From DATFQI01 sp963816955 (lineage in GTDB: Bacteria > Actinomycetota > Thermoleophilia > Solirubrobacterales > Solirubrobacteraceae), in NCBI GenBank assembly GCA_963816955.1, contig CAWFME010000005.1, forward strand, positions 620,001-684,000: a stretch of 64,000 bases of DNA, written 5' to 3'. The translations under genes and the position numbers were made by a program. Below, one piece after another: positions 44,606-51,998 of this stretch. The number at the start of each line of letters is the position of its first letter. Within the stretch, counting starts at the first letter, position 1. Under the pieces are notes generated by a model that searched no databases, was not told where the DNA came from, and saw nothing but the letters and a program-made list of their open reading frames with translations.

Positions 44606-45111
44606 TGGGTGTACCTCGGCAGGCGCGGCTCGTTGTGGGTGAAGAAGATCGGCTCGCCGCCGATCGGGAAGTCGCGCCGCTGCGGGTGGCCCTCGTAGTC
44701 CTCGGGCATCAGGATCCGGGTCATGTTCGGATGCCCGTCGAACACCACGCCGAACATGTCGTAGATCTCCCGCTCCTGGTGGTCGGCGGTCCGCCACTCG
44801 GGCGTCACGCTCGGCACGTGCGGGTCGTCGATCGTGACGCGCACCTTGACCGTGATGCGGTCGATCGCGCTCATGTCCAGCAGCTCGTAGTGCACGCCCA
44901 GCCGCGGCTCCTCGGGGAAGTAGTCGACGCCGTGCACGGAGGCCAGGAAGCGGTAGCCCTTGCCGCGCAGGTGCTCGAGCGTGGCCTGCACGCTCTCGCG
45001 CGTGACGGTGATCGCGGCCTTGTCGCGGAAGTACGTCGTGTCGAGCACGCCGTCGGCGTCGCGCTCGCGCAGCTCCTGGGCGATCAGCTCGAGGCCGGTG
45101 GCGTCAGGCAC
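44602..45111 (-). CDS. nuoC: NADH-quinone oxidoreductase subunit C
   Basis: 30-kDa-type subunit, 169 residues. Family block WRTADHQEREIYDMFGVVFD followed by GHPNMTRILMPEDYEGHPQR and RRDFPIGGEPIFF. The start is GTG 45111, within the end of nuoB (8-base overlap). Confidence 0.96.
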   Translation of the reverse strand: MPDATGLELIAQELRERDADGVLDTTYFRDKAAITVTRESVQATLEHLRGKGYRFLASVHGVDYFPEEPRLGVHYELLDMSAIDRITVKVRVTIDDPHVPSVTPEWRTADHQEREIYDMFGVVFDGHPNMTRILMPEDYEGHPQRRDFPIGGEPIFFTHNEPRLPRYTQ

Positions 45112-45790
45112 TCGTGCCCATCCTGCCGCCGCCCGACACGCCGACGGAATGGCCGGCGACCGGATCGGTGGCCGCCGACTCCAGGACCTCCTCGGTGCCG
45201 CGGCCGCCGTAGCGGGTGCGCCAGTCCATGTCGGGGTTGCTCAGGATCGCGGTGCGCAGCTTGAGGATCCCGTGCATGAGCGCCTCGGGACGGGGCGGGC
45301 AGCCGGGGACGTGGATGTCGACCGGCATGAACTTGTCGGCCGGCACGATCGCGTAGTTGTTGAAGACGCCCATCGACGAGGAGCAGGCGCCCATCGCGAT
45401 CGTCCACTTCGGCTCGAGCATCTGGTCGTAGATGCGCCGCACGACCGGCGCCATCTTGATCGACACGCGGCCCGAGATGATCATCAGGTCGGCCTGGCGC
45501 GGGGAGGCGCGGAAGGCCTCCGAGCCGAAGCGCGCGACGTCCACGCGCGCGCCGACGATGGCCATCATCTCGATCGCGCAGCAGGCGAGCCCGAAGGTGG
45601 CCGGGAACATCGCGTTGCCGCGGGCCCAGTTCTGCGCCTTCTCCAGCGTCGTGAGCAGCAGGCTGTCCTCGACGTGCTTGTCGAGGTCGGGGCCCTCGAG
45701 CTCGCCGCGCAGCATCGCGCGAGCGGCGAGCTGGCGCGAGCGGAACTCGCCGTCGGTCCCGTTGCCGAGCTTCTGGCGCTTCACCTCCAT
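45104..45790 (-). CDS. nuoB: NADH-quinone oxidoreductase subunit B
   Basis: Carries the terminal N2 4Fe-4S cluster, 228 residues. Ligands: adjacent Cys pair in FGLACCAIEMMA, Cys in AMGACSSSMGVF and Cys in VPGCPPRPEALM. The N-terminal 50 residues and a Gly/Ser-rich C-terminal tail exceed the core. ATG 45790 overlaps the nuoA stop by 10 bases. Confidence 0.97.
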   Translation of the reverse strand: MEVKRQKLGNGTDGEFRSRQLAARAMLRGELEGPDLDKHVEDSLLLTTLEKAQNWARGNAMFPATFGLACCAIEMMAIVGARVDVARFGSEAFRASPRQADLMIISGRVSIKMAPVVRRIYDQMLEPKWTIAMGACSSSMGVFNNYAIVPADKFMPVDIHVPGCPPRPEALMHGILKLRTAILSNPDMDWRTRYGGRGTEEVLESAATDPVAGHSVGVSGGGRMGTSA

Positions 45791-46143
45791 TCGAGCGCCC
45801 CCCTTCTCCAGACGTAGACGAAGGCGATCATCAGCAGCACGATGAAGACGATCGTCTCGATCAGCGCGAAGGTCCCGAACGCGTCCAGCTGGATCGCGAC
45901 GGGGTAGAGGAAGATCACCTCGATGTCGAACAGGATGAACAGCATCGCGATCAGGTAGAAGCTGATCCCGAAGCGGAAGTTCTTCTTGACCTCCGACGGC
46001 AGGCCGCACTCGTAGGGATCCGCGGTGGCCTCCTGGCGGCGGAAGTTCCGGGGGCCGAGCAGCGCGTTGGCGTACGCGAAGACGAGACCCAGGATCGACC
46101 CGAGGCCGACGAAGACGAGGGCGGGGAGATACGAGCGGATCAC
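45781..46143 (-). CDS. nuoA: NADH-quinone oxidoreductase subunit A
   Basis: Small three-helix membrane subunit, 120 residues, first gene of the operon. Blocks: YECGLPSEVKKNFRFGISFY (Cys loop) and LIAMLFILFDIEVIFLYPVA. GTG 46143 lies only 7 bases after the -10 box, so the operon mRNA probably begins at the start codon with no leader. Confidence 0.96.
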   Translation of the reverse strand: MIRSYLPALVFVGLGSILGLVFAYANALLGPRNFRRQEATADPYECGLPSEVKKNFRFGISFYLIAMLFILFDIEVIFLYPVAIQLDAFGTFALIETIVFIVLLMIAFVYVWRRGALEWR

Positions 46144-46150
46144 GGGGTGA

Positions 46151-46178
46151 GTTGTACCACTTTGTGCGGTTGTGTCAC
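46151..46178 (-). promoter_or_regulatory. nuo operon promoter
   Basis: On the minus strand GTGACA, a 16-base spacer and TACAAC form a sigma70-type promoter, with TACAAC 7 bases before the nuoA GTG. The window's clearest leaderless promoter. Confidence 0.55.
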
Positions 46179-46187
46179 TTAGTGCGG
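46158..46187. promoter_or_regulatory. Tandem 12-base boxes over the nuo promoter, candidate operator
   Basis: CACTTTGTGCGG (46158-46169) and CACTTAGTGCGG (46176-46187) differ at one base and are 18 bases apart. Each contains a CAC...GTG dyad. They cover the -35 and spacer of the nuo promoter. Confidence 0.5.
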
Positions 46188-46219
46188 AATTGCACGTCCT
46201 GCCGCGGGCGAGCAGGGTG

Positions 46220-46666
46220 TCACAGGTATCCCCCGGCGCGCATTCCGAGAACCGCGACGACGAACGCCGACGCGGCCATGACCCCCAGCTCGCGCCGCAT
46301 GATCTGGTGGACGATCGCGTGCTGCTCGGCCTCGGGGAGCCCGCGCATGGCCTGGGCGTTCTCGAGATCGCGCGCCTGGAGGACGGTGTCGGCGGAGGCC
46401 AGCCGCAGCTGCTCGGCCAGGAACGAGACGCCGATCGGCACCAGGCCGTAGACGAGGTGCAGCTCGGGCAGGTCCTTCCCGAGCACCACCAGGATCAGCC
46501 CGTCGGCGGCCACCAGCACGGTCAGCGCCTGGCTCGCGCGCAGCAGCCGCCAGAACAAGAAGTGAGGCCCGCCCGCCGAGCGCCACCACTGCCACGCGCC
46601 GAGCAGCGCCGCGGCGAGGCTGACCGCGACCATCGCCACGCCGATCGCGATGTGGACGCCGGTCAC
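46220..46666 (-). CDS. Hypothetical membrane protein upstream of nuo (148 aa)
   Basis: Not recognised. Four likely helices: IAIGVAMVAVSLAAALLGAW, LTVLVAADGLILVVLG, LVYGLVPIGVSFLAEQLRL and GVMAASAFVVAVLGMRAGGY. A cytoplasmic helix between them has several charged residues (QAMRGLPEAEQHAIVHQIMR). Several His (in the N-terminal helix, ELHLVYG, EQHAIVH) might matter but no haem motif is present. It lies 11 bases downstream of the flavin reductase and 77 bases upstream of nuoA, so it may share transcription with the redox genes. Confidence 0.7.
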   Translation of the reverse strand: MTGVHIAIGVAMVAVSLAAALLGAWQWWRSAGGPHFLFWRLLRASQALTVLVAADGLILVVLGKDLPELHLVYGLVPIGVSFLAEQLRLASADTVLQARDLENAQAMRGLPEAEQHAIVHQIMRRELGVMAASAFVVAVLGMRAGGYL

Positions 46667-46676
46667 CTGCGATCCC

Positions 46677-47147
46677 TCACGAGCGGTAGTCCCCGCGGAA
46701 CCACAGCAGCGGGCGGCCGTCGCCCGCCTCCGCGGACTCCACCGCGCCGATGCCGATCGTGTGGTCGCCGCCCTCGACGAGCCGCTCGAGCCGGCAGCCG
46801 ACCCACGCGATCGTGCCGTCGATCACCGGCAGGCCGTCGTGGACCGAGTGCGGGACGCCCGCGAACTTGGCGTCTTCGGGCGCCTTGGAGGCGAACAGGC
46901 GCGCGAGCTCCTCCTGGCCGGCGCCGAGCACGTTGACGCCGAAGCGCTCGGTCTCGCGCACGACCTGCAGCGTGCGCGCGGTGTTGTCGAAGGCGACGAG
47001 CAGCAGCAGCGGCTCGAGCGAGAGCGACGCGACCGCGTTGGCCGTCATGCCCACGGGTCCGGACGGGGCCGTGGCCGTGATCACGGTCACGCCCGTGGCG
47101 AAGTTGCCCATCACGGACCGGAAGTGGACGGGGTCGACGGGCCTCAT
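46677..47147 (-). CDS. Flavin reductase domain protein
   Basis: A 156-residue flavin-binding (FMN/FAD reductase-like) protein. Family blocks: FRSVMGNFATGVTVITATAP, PVGMTANAVASLSLEPLLLL, FDNTARTLQVVRETERFGVN and GDHTIGIGAVESAEAGDGRP. Members supply reduced flavin to monooxygenases or act alone; no monooxygenase gene is adjacent. ATG 47147 overlaps the stop of the cupredoxin gene by 4 bases, so the two are translationally coupled. Confidence 0.9.
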   Translation of the reverse strand: MRPVDPVHFRSVMGNFATGVTVITATAPSGPVGMTANAVASLSLEPLLLLVAFDNTARTLQVVRETERFGVNVLGAGQEELARLFASKAPEDAKFAGVPHSVHDGLPVIDGTIAWVGCRLERLVEGGDHTIGIGAVESAEAGDGRPLLWFRGDYRS

Positions 47148-47521
47148 CGCACCGTCAGCGTGCCGTACATGCCCAGCTCCTCGTGGTTGCCGAGGATGCA
47201 CACGAGGTCGTACGTGCCGCGCCCGAGCCGGCCCGCCGCGCTGCCGGACGCGCCCGGGAGCAGCGTCTTGATCGCCACCAGCTCCCGGTCGCCGCGCCTC
47301 ACCCGGAGGGTGTGCCCGACCGCGCCGCGGTTGACGGCCTCCAGCGTGATCCGGCCGGGCTTGGCGCGCACCCGCTGCGGCGCGATCGAGAAGTCGTCGA
47401 GGGTCAGGCTCACGCGCCCGTCGCGGGCCCGCGTGGGCGGGGCGTCGTCCGCGCAGCCGGTCCCGCCCGAGGCGAGCGCGGCGGCGAGCACGAGAGCGCT
47501 GAGGTGGCGTGGTCGGGGCAT
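47144..47521 (-). CDS. Cupredoxin-like copper lipoprotein
   Basis: Predicted membrane-anchored type I copper electron carrier, 125 residues. Lipobox in the signal peptide: LSALVLAAALASGGTGC. Copper ligands: His in GAVGHTLRVRRG and the C-terminal cluster Cys-x4-His-x4-Met in YDLVCILGNHEELGM, the sulfocyanin/plastocyanin pattern. The second His may be the one in the same cluster, so the site looks complete. ATG 47521 is chosen because it opens the signal. It is divergent from a cytochrome c lipoprotein gene 37 bases away and upstream of nuo. Confidence 0.82.
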   Translation of the reverse strand: MPRPRHLSALVLAAALASGGTGCADDAPPTRARDGRVSLTLDDFSIAPQRVRAKPGRITLEAVNRGAVGHTLRVRRGDRELVAIKTLLPGASGSAAGRLGRGTYDLVCILGNHEELGMYGTLTVR

Positions 47522-47541
47522 GGGGCCGGGGGATTGTTCCG

Positions 47542-47547
47542 TATGCT
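47542..47547 (+). promoter_or_regulatory. -10 box (TATGCT) for the cytochrome c gene
   Basis: TATGCT lies 11 bases before ATG 47559 in the 37-base divergent gap. Confidence 0.5.
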
Positions 47548-47558
47548 GTGCGCCGCTC

Positions 47559-47945
47559 ATGCGCCTCCCCACGATCGGAACGCTCGTCGCGCTCGCGGCC
47601 GCCGTCGCCCTGGCCGGGTGCGGCACCGCGAACATCCAGCTCTCCGAGAGCGACCCGGACTACGAGGGCGCGGAGCTGTTCGTCGAGCACTGCTCGGGCT
47701 GCCACACGTTCGAGGCGGCCGGCACGGAGGGCTCGGCCGCCAAGGTCTCGACGCGCGAGAACAAGGACGGCCCGAACTTCAACCAGCGCAAGGAGTCCGA
47801 GGAGGACGTGGTCTACGCCATCGAGAACGGCGGCTTCTCCTCGGGCCCGATGCCGCAGAACATCGTCACCGGCGAGGACGCCCAGAAGATCGCGGCGTTC
47901 ATCGCCAAGTACTCGGGGCCGGGCGCGCCCAAGCCGGGCGAGTAG
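47559..47945 (+). CDS. Mono-haem cytochrome c lipoprotein
   Basis: Exported class I cytochrome c of 128 residues, with signal and lipobox (TLVALAAAVALAGC). Haem motif CSGCH in FVEHCSGCHTFEAAG; axial Met probably in SSGPMPQNIVTGE. The C-terminal helix EDAQKIAAFIAKYSG is typical. It carries electrons outside the membrane, perhaps to a terminal oxidase; no oxidase gene is in the window. It diverges from the cupredoxin lipoprotein gene. serS begins 16 bases after its stop. Confidence 0.92.
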   Translation: MRLPTIGTLVALAAAVALAGCGTANIQLSESDPDYEGAELFVEHCSGCHTFEAAGTEGSAAKVSTRENKDGPNFNQRKESEEDVVYAIENGGFSSGPMPQNIVTGEDAQKIAAFIAKYSGPGAPKPGE

Positions 47946-47961
47946 TCCCCGCGAGCGGACC

Positions 47962-49215
47962 GTGCTCGACCTGAAGGCGATCCGCCGCGACCCGGAGCCG
48001 GTGCGCGCCGCGCTCGCACGCCGCCGCGACGGCTCCGAGCAGCGGCTCGACACCGTTCTTGATCTTGCCGCCCGGCAGCTCGAGCTGCTGCCGGAGGTCG
48101 AGGGCCTGCGCGCGCAGCAGAACCAGGCCTCGCAGGGCATCGCGCAGGCCAAGAAGGCCGGCGAGGACGCGAGCGCCGCGATCGCCGAGATGCAGGACGT
48201 CTCGCGCCGCGTGAAGGCGCTCGGCGAGGAGCTCAAGGGCGTCGAGGCCGAGCTGGAGACCGCGGTCGCCTCGCTGCCGAACCCGCCCGACCCGACCGCC
48301 GCCGACGAGGACACGACGCTGCGCGAGGTCGGCGACGCGACGAAGTCCGGCGCCGATCACCTCGAGCTGGCGGGCGAGCTGATCGACATGGAGGCGGGCG
48401 CGCGCGTGGCGGGCTCGCGCTTCGCGGTGCTGCGCGGCGACCTCGTGCTGCTCGAGCTCGCGCTCGTGCGCTGGGGGCTGGAGGTGCTGCGCGGCCACGG
48501 CTTCGAGCCGGTGGTTCCGCCCGTGCTCGTGCGCGAGGAGGCGCTGTTCGGGACGGGCTTCCTGCCCGACACCGAGCAGCAGATCTACCGCCTCGCCGAC
48601 GACGCGCTGTACCTGGCGGGCACGTCCGAGGTGGCGCTCGCGTCGCTGCACGCCGGCGAGATCCTCGACGAGGCGGCGCTGCCGCTGAACTACGCGGGCT
48701 TCTCGCCCTGCTTCCGGCGCGAGGCGGGCGCCGCCGGCCGCGACACGCGCGGCATGTTCCGCGTGCACCAGTTCGACAAGGTCGAGATGTTCTCGTTCGT
48801 GCGCGAGGAGGACTCGGAGGCCGAGCACGAGCGGCTGCTCTCGATCGAGGAGGAGCTGCTGCAGGCGCTCGAGGTCCCGTACCGCGTGGTGAACATCGCG
48901 GTCGACGACCTCGGGTCGAGCGCCGCGAAGAAGTACGACTGCGAGGCCTGGCTGCCGGGGCAGCAGCGCTACCGCGAGGTCACCTCGACCTCGAACACGA
49001 CGGACTTCCAGGCGCGCCGGCTCGGCGTCCGCTACCGGCCCACCGACGGAGGGAGGCCGCGGTTCGCGCACACGCTCAACGGCACCGCGGTCACCTGGCG
49101 GCACCTGATCGCGATCATCGAGAACGGCCAGCGCGAGGACGGCACCGTCGCCGTGCCGGCGGTGCTGCAGCAGTGGGGTGCGCCGGACACGCTGCGGGTA
49201 GGGCCCTCGCGATGA
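47962..49215 (+). CDS. serS: Serine-tRNA ligase
   Basis: Class II aminoacyl-tRNA synthetase charging tRNA-Ser, 417 residues. N-terminal coiled-coil arm (residues about 30-100: LRAQQNQASQGIAQAKKAGE). Motif 2 is in CFRREAGAAGRDTRGMFRVH with VHQFDKVEMFSFV; motif 3 in TLNGTAVTWRHLIAIIENGQ. The serine pocket block AGTSEVALASLHAGEIL is intact. GTG 47962 gives LDLKAIRRDPEPVRAALARR, the standard N-terminus. The stop overlaps an ATG (ATGA) that opens the next small ORF. Two of its substrate tRNAs, tRNA-Ser(UGA) and (GCU), lie further right in the window. Confidence 0.97.
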   Translation: MLDLKAIRRDPEPVRAALARRRDGSEQRLDTVLDLAARQLELLPEVEGLRAQQNQASQGIAQAKKAGEDASAAIAEMQDVSRRVKALGEELKGVEAELETAVASLPNPPDPTAADEDTTLREVGDATKSGADHLELAGELIDMEAGARVAGSRFAVLRGDLVLLELALVRWGLEVLRGHGFEPVVPPVLVREEALFGTGFLPDTEQQIYRLADDALYLAGTSEVALASLHAGEILDEAALPLNYAGFSPCFRREAGAAGRDTRGMFRVHQFDKVEMFSFVREEDSEAEHERLLSIEEELLQALEVPYRVVNIAVDDLGSSAAKKYDCEAWLPGQQRYREVTSTSNTTDFQARRLGVRYRPTDGGRPRFAHTLNGTAVTWRHLIAIIENGQREDGTVAVPAVLQQWGAPDTLRVGPSR

Positions 49216-49547
49216 GTGCAGCCCTGATCCACCGATCCCCGCGTCGTCTCGCCACCGTGGCCGTTCGCCAGAGCCGATTGACCGCGGCCCAAGTGACCCG
49301 CCACGAGGAACCGCGGTCAATCGACTCTGACTCGGCCCACGGCGGCGAGCCGATCACGGATCATCGGTGGATCAGGGCTGAGACGCCGATCACCCCCGAC
49401 GACCCCGAGATCCCCTCCGAGCCGCCGCCGTCCGAGGACGGCTCACCCGAGGTGGACGACCAGCCGCTCGGCCCGCCGGCCGAGCTGCCCGAGGAGGACG
49501 CGCCGCTGCCCGGCCTCCCCGAGCGCGAGCCGCCCGCGGCCGACTGA
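49212..49547 (+). CDS. Small acidic, proline-rich ORF (111 aa), start within a large palindrome
   Basis: Unknown. Residues 3-56 are encoded by the inverted repeat at 49219-49380 and use less typical codons. Residues 57-111 are acidic and proline-rich with the window's usual third-position G/C (PSEDGSPEVDDQPLGPPAEL). ATG overlaps the serS stop (ATGA). It may be real and interrupted by the repeat, or a chance reading frame. I could not find a family. Confidence 0.4.
   Translation: MSAALIHRSPRRLATVAVRQSRLTAAQVTRHEEPRSIDSDSAHGGEPITDHRWIRAETPITPDDPEIPSEPPPSEDGSPEVDDQPLGPPAELPEEDAPLPGLPEREPPAAD
49219..49380. repeat. 162-base imperfect palindrome (inverted repeat pair of about 69 bases)
   Basis: Left arm 49219-49287 and right arm 49311-49380 are inverted copies with a 23-base centre. 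The outermost 18 bases (CAGCCCTGATCCACCGAT) match exactly; the innermost 19 (CAGAGYCGATTGACCGCGG) differ at one base; the middle shows scattered mismatches with CTCGCCRCCGTGG conserved. No obvious target-site duplication flanks it. It lies at the end of serS. Confidence 0.8.
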
Positions 49548-49567
49548 CAACCGCGACGGCGGGTATC

Positions 49568-49582
49568 TCCTCTATGAGAGGA
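49568..49582. promoter_or_regulatory. Palindrome upstream of the Liv operon, candidate operator
   Basis: TCCTCTATGAGAGGA is a perfect 6+3+6 inverted repeat 52 bases before the first Liv start codon. Confidence 0.4.
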
Positions 49583-49634
49583 TGCCCGCGGCCGAGGGGC
49601 CGGAGGGGTACTCGCAAGGGGAGAGGCGAGGCGG

Positions 49635-50399
49635 TTGAGCCTGCTCGAAGTGCGTGATCTGGTCGTTCGTTTCGGGGGCGTGGTGGCCCTCGACGGCCCC
49701 TCGTTCTCCGTCGAGGAGGGCCAGATCTGCGGCCTGATCGGCCCCAACGGCGCCGGCAAGACGACGCTGTTCAACTGCGTCAGCCGCCTGTACACGCCGG
49801 CGGAGGGCTCGATCGCCTTCGCGGGCGAAGACCTGCTCGACCATCGCGCCCACGACATCGCCGGCCTGGGCATCGCCAGGACGTTCCAGAACCTCGCGCT
49901 GATCCACGCTCTGACCGTGCGTGAGAACGTCATGCTCGGCGCTCACCACCGCAGTCGCGCCGGGTTCCTCACGGCCGCGCTGTCCCTTCCGGCCGAGCGC
50001 CGCGAGGAGCGCGAGGTGCGCGCGCAGGCCGACGAGGCGCTCGAGCGCCTCGGGCTCGCCGACGTCGCCGCCCGGCCGGCCGGCGGGCTGCCCTACGGCA
50101 CGCTGAAGCGGATCGAGATCGCCCGCGCGCTGTGCCAGCAGCCGCGGCTGCTGATGCTCGACGAGCCGGCGAGCGGGCTGAGCCACGAGGAGGTCGACGC
50201 GCTCGGCGGAACGATCGTGGCGCTGCGCGATGACCTCGGCCTGACCATCCTGCTCGTCGAGCACCACATGGGCATGGTCATGAAGGTCTCCGACACGGTC
50301 GTGGTGCTCGACTTCGGCCGCAAGATCGCCGACGGGCCGCCGGCCGAGGTCCAGGAGGACGAGCGCGTGATCGAGGCCTACCTGGGAGCGGGCGAGTGA
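49635..50399 (+). CDS. livG: Branched-chain amino acid ABC transporter ATP-binding protein (LivG-type)
   Basis: One of two ATPases energising the Liv-type importer, 254 residues. Walker A LIGPNGAGKTTLF, signature region GGLPYGTLKRIEIARALCQQ (the LSGGQ position reads LPYGT), Walker B LLMLDEPASGLSHEE and switch His LLVEHHMGMVM. It has the LivG C-terminal end DERVIEAYLGAGE. The start is TTG 49635, matching the paralogous GTG start of the next gene (both xTGAGCCTGCTCGA). It overlaps livF by 4 bases. Purine-rich GGGGAGAGGCGAGG precedes it. Confidence 0.93.
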   Translation: MSLLEVRDLVVRFGGVVALDGPSFSVEEGQICGLIGPNGAGKTTLFNCVSRLYTPAEGSIAFAGEDLLDHRAHDIAGLGIARTFQNLALIHALTVRENVMLGAHHRSRAGFLTAALSLPAERREEREVRAQADEALERLGLADVAARPAGGLPYGTLKRIEIARALCQQPRLLMLDEPASGLSHEEVDALGGTIVALRDDLGLTILLVEHHMGMVMKVSDTVVVLDFGRKIADGPPAEVQEDERVIEAYLGAGE

Positions 50400-51106
50400 G
50401 CCTGCTCGAGGTGTCCGACCTGGAGGCCGGCTACGGGCCCGTGACCGTGTTGCGCGGCATCACCTTCGAGGTCGGCGAGGGCCGCATCGTGACGGTGCTC
50501 GGCCCGAACGGCGCCGGCAAGACGACGACGCTGCGCGCGCTCTCCGGGACGGTGCGGCGCGCGGGCACGATCCGCTTCGACGGCAAGGACGTCTCGGGCC
50601 ACAGCCCGGAGAAGCTGGCGCGGAAGTCCGTCGCCCACGTGCCCGAGGGCCGCGGCACGTTCACCGGGCTGACCGTCGAGGAGAACCTGCGCGTCGGCGC
50701 CTTCCCGCGCCGCGACCGCGGTGCGATCGCCGAGGACATGAAGCGCTGCTTCGGCTACTTCCCGCGGCTGGAGGAGCGCCGCTCCCAGCACGCGGGAGCG
50801 ATGAGCGGCGGCGAGCAGCAGATGCTCGCGATCGCCCGCGCGCTGATGCTGCGCCCGCGCCTGATCCTGCTCGACGAGCCGTCGCTCGGGCTGGCGCCCA
50901 AGCTCACCGCCGAGCTGTTCAAGATCCTCGAGAAGATCGCGCGCGAGGAGGGCGTGACGATGCTGCTCGTCGAGCAGAACGCGAACCTCGTCCTGAAGTT
51001 CGCCGACGACGCGTACGTGCTGGAGGCCGGACGCATCGTCATGTCCGGCACCGCGAAGGAGATCGCGGCGGACGAGGGGATCCGCCGCTCGTACCTGGGG
51101 CTCTGA
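50396..51106 (+). CDS. livF: Branched-chain amino acid ABC transporter ATP-binding protein (LivF-type)
   Basis: Second ATPase of the importer, 236 residues. Walker A VLGPNGAGKTTTLRAL, signature AMSGGEQQMLAIARALMLRP, Walker B LILLDEPSLGLAPKL, switch LLVEQNANLVL. The N-terminus (SLLEVSDLEAGYGPVTVLRG) repeats that of LivG. GTG 50396 overlaps the livG stop; livH starts 10 bases after its stop. Confidence 0.95.
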   Translation: MSLLEVSDLEAGYGPVTVLRGITFEVGEGRIVTVLGPNGAGKTTTLRALSGTVRRAGTIRFDGKDVSGHSPEKLARKSVAHVPEGRGTFTGLTVEENLRVGAFPRRDRGAIAEDMKRCFGYFPRLEERRSQHAGAMSGGEQQMLAIARALMLRPRLILLDEPSLGLAPKLTAELFKILEKIAREEGVTMLLVEQNANLVLKFADDAYVLEAGRIVMSGTAKEIAADEGIRRSYLGL

Positions 51107-51116
51107 GGAGGCCGCC

Positions 51117-51998
51117 GTGGAACGCTTCATCCAGGTGATCGTCGACGGGCTGGCGACCGGGTCCCTCTACGGGGCGCTCGCGCTGGCCGTGGTGCTGATC
51201 TACCGCTCGACGGGGATCGTGAACTTCGCGCAGGGCGAGATGGCGATGTTCAGCACCTTCATCGCCTGGGGGCTGATGCAGGCCGGGCTGCCGCTGGGGC
51301 TCGCGCTGCTGGGCACGCTGGTGTTCTCGTTCGTCGCCGGCATGCTGATCGAGCGGGTGATCATCCGGCCGGTCGAGGGCGGCGAGGTGCTCACGCTCGT
51401 GATCGTCACGCTCGGCCTCTACATCCTCGTCAACAGCGCCGCGGGCTGGATCTGGGGGTTCGGCAACCGCAGCTTCCCGGGGCTGTTCGGCGACGGCTCG
51501 TTCGATCTCGCGGGTGCGCGGATCGCCGTCGAGTCGATCGGCATCGTCGCGGTGCTGCTCGCGGTCGTAGGGATCCTGTTCGCCGTCACCCAGCGCACGA
51601 AGGTCGGCCTCGCGATGCGCGCCGTCTCGCTGAACCCGGACTCGAGCCGGCTCGTCGGGATCTCCGTCGGGCGCACGCTGATGATCGGCTGGGGGATCGC
51701 CGCGCTCGTCGGCGCCCTGGCCGGCGCGCTGATCGCGCCGCGGCTCTTCCTGGACGTCAACTTCATGGGCGGCGTGCTGATCTACTCGTTCGCCGCGGCC
51801 ACGCTGGGCGGCTTCGACAGCCCGTTCGGCGCGGTGCTGGGCGGCTGGATCATCGGCATCGCCGAGAACCTGGCCGGCACCTACGTCGACTTCATCGGCT
51901 CGGACCTGAAGATCCTCGTGCCGCTGGTCGCGATCCTCGTGGTGCTGCTGTTCCGGCCCACCGGCCTGTTCGGCTCCGCGGAGGTGGCCAGGGCATGA
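51117..51998 (+). CDS. livH: Branched-chain amino acid ABC transporter permease (LivH-type)
   Basis: Membrane permease of 293 residues, about 8 helices. Family blocks: DGLATGSLYGALALAVVLIY, STGIVNFAQGEMAMFSTFIA, MRAVSLNPDSSRLVGI and GGVLIYSFAAATLGGFDSPF with GAVLGGWIIGIAENLAG. GTG 51117 follows GAGGAGG. It overlaps livM by 4 bases. Confidence 0.95.
   Translation: MERFIQVIVDGLATGSLYGALALAVVLIYRSTGIVNFAQGEMAMFSTFIAWGLMQAGLPLGLALLGTLVFSFVAGMLIERVIIRPVEGGEVLTLVIVTLGLYILVNSAAGWIWGFGNRSFPGLFGDGSFDLAGARIAVESIGIVAVLLAVVGILFAVTQRTKVGLAMRAVSLNPDSSRLVGISVGRTLMIGWGIAALVGALAGALIAPRLFLDVNFMGGVLIYSFAAATLGGFDSPFGAVLGGWIIGIAENLAGTYVDFIGSDLKILVPLVAILVVLLFRPTGLFGSAEVARA

Noticed and set aside
49548..49634. Possible riboswitch or T-box before the Liv operon
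   Set aside because: Only a short perfect palindrome and a weak hairpin are present; no conserved aptamer or T-box sequence can be recognised.
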